From positions 1 through 7,438 of the forward strand of contig JASHUR010000211.1 in NCBI GenBank assembly GCA_030039895.1: a stretch of 7,438 nt of DNA. The letters are read 5' to 3'. Both the position numbers and the translations under genes were made by a program. Below are positions 5,804-7,438 of this stretch, in pieces; positions within the stretch are counted from its first letter, which is position 1, and the number at the start of each line of letters is the position of its first letter. Below the pieces are notes generated by a model, which saw only the letters and a program-made list of their open reading frames with translations, made no database searches and was not told where the DNA came from. The stretch comes from Acidobacteriaceae bacterium (GTDB taxonomy: Bacteria; Acidobacteriota; Terriglobia; Terriglobales; Acidobacteriaceae).

Positions 5804-5840
5804 CTCCTTTGTCTTGCATCCAAGTCACGGTATCGAGAGA

Positions 5841-5856
5841 AAGGAGTCCTGGAGTG
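5841..5856 (+). promoter_or_regulatory. Shine-Dalgarno fixing the GTG start of the HEAT-repeat gene
   Basis: AAGGAGT (5841-5847) is followed by six bases and GTG (5854-5856). Only this start places a signal peptide at the N-terminus, so the two lines of evidence agree. Confidence 0.7.
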
Positions 5857-6708
5857 AGCTCAATCGCCACAAGACTTTTCACCCTGACTGTTTTGGTGTC
5901 GCCTCTCGTCCTTCCTGCCTCTTCCAGCGCACAATCCGTAGCCGACAACATCAACACCGCGCAAAACATCATCAATGTCGGCTTATCGTCCAAGGATCCG
6001 GCGACGCGCGCCCGGGCTATCGCCGCTACCGGCATGATCGCGAAAACCCAGTCGGTTCGCATGCGCATCGAAGGTTTCCTTACCGACAAGGACGTAAATG
6101 TCCGCATTGCTGCCGCTGATACCCTCGCCGATCTCGGCTTCCACGAGAGCATCCCTGCGCTCAAGCACGTCCTCGACACAGACCCCGTTCCAGAAGTCGA
6201 ATTCGCCGCTGCGAAGGCTCTCTACAGACTTAATGACCCACAGGGCAAGCGGACGCTTGAAGATGTCCTATACGGCCAGCTTAACGTCAAATCGGGCTAT
6301 TTTCAGCGCCAGAAGCGCCGCGTCCTCTCAAGCTTTCACAGCGTACACAGCGCCAGCATTTTTCTGCTCAGCACCAGTGGCGGACTCGTGCCCGTTCCGG
6401 GAGCCGGCCTGGGCCTCAGCGAAGTGGCCCGCCTTCTGGACGATTCCACTCTCACGCCTCAGGCCACCGTCGTTCTCCTGCTAGCCCGCGAACATGGGCC
6501 TGACATCGACAAACTGCTCCGGTTCTCGCTTACGGACAAGGATGCGACGGTGCGCTCGGCCGCGGTCTTGATGATCGCGCTGACTGCCCGTACCTATATG
6601 CGCGAAGACCTGGTGCCTCTGTTGAGCGACAACGACGCGCGCGTCCGCTTCCGCGCCGCCGGAGCATACCTGCACCTGATCGGCGCACACGCGGCTCCAA
6701 AACAGTAA
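5854..6708 (+). CDS. Secreted HEAT-repeat protein
   Basis: The frame is open far upstream through ccmC-ccmD, but the real start is GTG at 5854. AAGGAGT (5841-5847) lies six bases before it, and translation from there opens with a signal peptide: Arg7, a hydrophobic core (LFTLTVLVSPLVLPA) and a probable cleavage after Ser-Ser-Ala near residue 26. The 284-residue product has HEAT/PBS-type helical repeats at about 44-75, 76-105 and 107-137, and again at 216-245 and 248-278. Repeating signatures are KDPATRARAIAA, KDVNVRIAAADTLADLG and KDATVRSAAVLMIA. Between the two blocks is a basic stretch (QRQKRR, 151-156) and a glycine-rich hydrophobic segment (IFLLSTSGGLVPVPGAGLGL, 169-188). HEAT repeats bind other proteins; there is no catalytic motif. 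The gene is 89 bases after ccmD, on the same strand, and could be co-transcribed. A role in cytochrome maturation is only a neighbourhood guess. Confidence 0.85.
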   Translation: MSSIATRLFTLTVLVSPLVLPASSSAQSVADNINTAQNIINVGLSSKDPATRARAIAATGMIAKTQSVRMRIEGFLTDKDVNVRIAAADTLADLGFHESIPALKHVLDTDPVPEVEFAAAKALYRLNDPQGKRTLEDVLYGQLNVKSGYFQRQKRRVLSSFHSVHSASIFLLSTSGGLVPVPGAGLGLSEVARLLDDSTLTPQATVVLLLAREHGPDIDKLLRFSLTDKDATVRSAAVLMIALTARTYMREDLVPLLSDNDARVRFRAAGAYLHLIGAHAAPKQ

Positions 6709-6741
6709 TAAGGGCTGCGGGAGCGGGGGCGCTGCCTTATT
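6707..6741. terminator. Palindrome between converging HEAT-repeat and ABC-permease genes
   Basis: AATAAGG (6707-6713) and CCTTATT (6735-6741) form an outer seven-base stem; inside it AGCG (6722-6725) pairs with CGCT (6730-6733) around GGGG. The layout is symmetrical at the outer ends on both strands, so it could end transcripts from either side. The T-tract is short, and the inner stem is offset by an eight-base bulge. Confidence 0.4.
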
Positions 6742-7438
6742 CGGTGCGCAGAGCCTGCATGGGTTCGACGTACATGGCGTGGCGCGCGGGGAACAGGGTG
6801 GCCAGCGCCGCAACCGCGCACAGCAGAGTCGCCGCAACCACAAGCGCCAGCAGATTGGTTCCGTTGGCTCCGAGGAGCGAGTCCATCCAGGCGCGCATAG
6901 CCAGTGTGAGCGCGGCGCCGATCAGCATTCCTGCGATGGTCAGGCGCAGCATCCCCGCGAACAGCAGCTTGACGATGCTGCCCCGGTCCGCGCCCAGAGC
7001 CATGCGGATGCCGAACTCGCGCTCGCGGCGGCTGACCGAATAGGCCATGACCCCATAGACTCCGATGCTGGCGAGCAAGAGCGCCAGGCAGCCGAGAATG
7101 GCCGTAATCATGGTTGACGTGCGCTGTCCGGCGATGGATTTCTGCTCCAGCTCCTGGAGTGTCGTAATGTCGGAGACGGCCTGCAGCGGATCAACGGAAG
7201 CGACCGCATGGCGAGCGGCCTTGGCCAGCATGATCGGGTTCCCATGTGTGCGGACGATGACGCTCGCATACCCCTTGGGGAACTGGTTGAGACTGATGTA
7301 GAACGCCATTTCAGGCTTCGCCGCCGGTCCTGCAAAGTACACGTTGGCAACCTCGCCGACCACGGTGAAGTCTGTGTTGCTCTCGCAGCAATTGATGTGC
7401 TTGCCCAGAGGACTTTGGCCGGGCCAGAGCTTCTCTGC
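6737..7438 (-). CDS. MacB/ADOP-type ABC transporter permease, C-terminal part (5' end outside window)
   Basis: The frame is open to the right edge and gives the last 233 residues of a protein normally about 400 (MacB-like) or 800 (ADOP permease) long. It opens with AEKLWPGQSPLGKHI and TVVGEVANV (periplasmic MacB_PCD-type domain, where WPG-x-x-PLGK and VVGVV are usual). A Leu/Gln-rich linker follows, then an FtsX domain with helices at about 109-134, 155-180 and 194-218. Between the first two lies the family signature SRREREFGIRMALGA (136-150), and the protein ends PARHAMYVEPMQALRTE, also characteristic. Such permeases work with an ATP-binding protein in export or mechanotransmission; in Acidobacteriota they occur in many copies with unknown cargo. 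No ATPase gene is in the window. It converges on the HEAT-repeat gene with 28 bases between. Nothing in the visible part looks broken. Confidence 0.92.
   Translation of the reverse strand, partial: AEKLWPGQSPLGKHINCCESNTDFTVVGEVANVYFAGPAAKPEMAFYISLNQFPKGYASVIVRTHGNPIMLAKAARHAVASVDPLQAVSDITTLQELEQKSIAGQRTSTMITAILGCLALLLASIGVYGVMAYSVSRREREFGIRMALGADRGSIVKLLFAGMLRLTIAGMLIGAALTLAMRAWMDSLLGANGTNLLALVVAATLLCAVAALATLFPARHAMYVEPMQALRTE

Noticed and set aside
5509..5853. N-terminal extension of the HEAT-repeat frame upstream of 5854
   Set aside because: The open frame continues through ccmC and ccmD, but the upstream residues are low-complexity shadow sequence. The Shine-Dalgarno sequence and signal peptide place the start at GTG 5854.

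Overview
The window comes from a moderately GC-rich bacterial chromosome. My best guess is an acidobacterium (Terriglobia-like). The main reason is the C-terminal part of a MacB/ADOP-type ABC permease, a family strongly expanded in that phylum, found beside a stand-alone ccmC-ccmD pair and a secreted HEAT-repeat protein. This is inference from gene content; no rRNA or other phylogenetic marker lies in the window. Genes are closely packed, and I see no tRNA, rRNA, CRISPR array, insertion sequence or phage gene.

Left part (1-2049, minus strand): a two-gene unit. The upstream gene encodes an asparagine-synthase-like PP-loop enzyme whose glutaminase domain is missing its N-terminal half, including the catalytic cysteine. 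Eight bases downstream, with its Shine-Dalgarno sequence overlapping the first gene's stop codon, starts a radical SAM enzyme (CxxxCxxC cluster motif, Elp3/RaSEA-like). The left window edge cuts it off. Together they look like an ATP-dependent ligase or amidating enzyme plus a radical SAM enzyme, substrate unknown. This is the part most likely to hold undescribed biochemistry.

Centre-left (2169-3667, plus strand): diverging from that unit is a CgeB-like glycosyltransferase, followed by a four-helix DoxX-family membrane protein. About 120 bases separate the two divergent start codons and carry candidate promoters for both directions.

Centre (3683-4724, minus strand): an SDR oxidoreductase with a pteridine-reductase-like cofactor motif converges on doxX. 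Upstream of it is a 70-residue two-helix membrane protein with a CxxC motif and a histidine-rich C-terminus. A strong hairpin lies between these two genes.

Right part (4917-6708, plus strand): ccmC (haem handling for cytochrome c maturation), then ccmD with an ATGA overlap, then a secreted HEAT-repeat protein starting at a GTG. The usual partners ccmA, ccmB, ccmE and ccmF are not in the window. A short palindrome containing the stop codons of both converging genes separates the HEAT gene from the ABC permease (6737 to the right edge, minus strand), whose N-terminal part lies outside the window.
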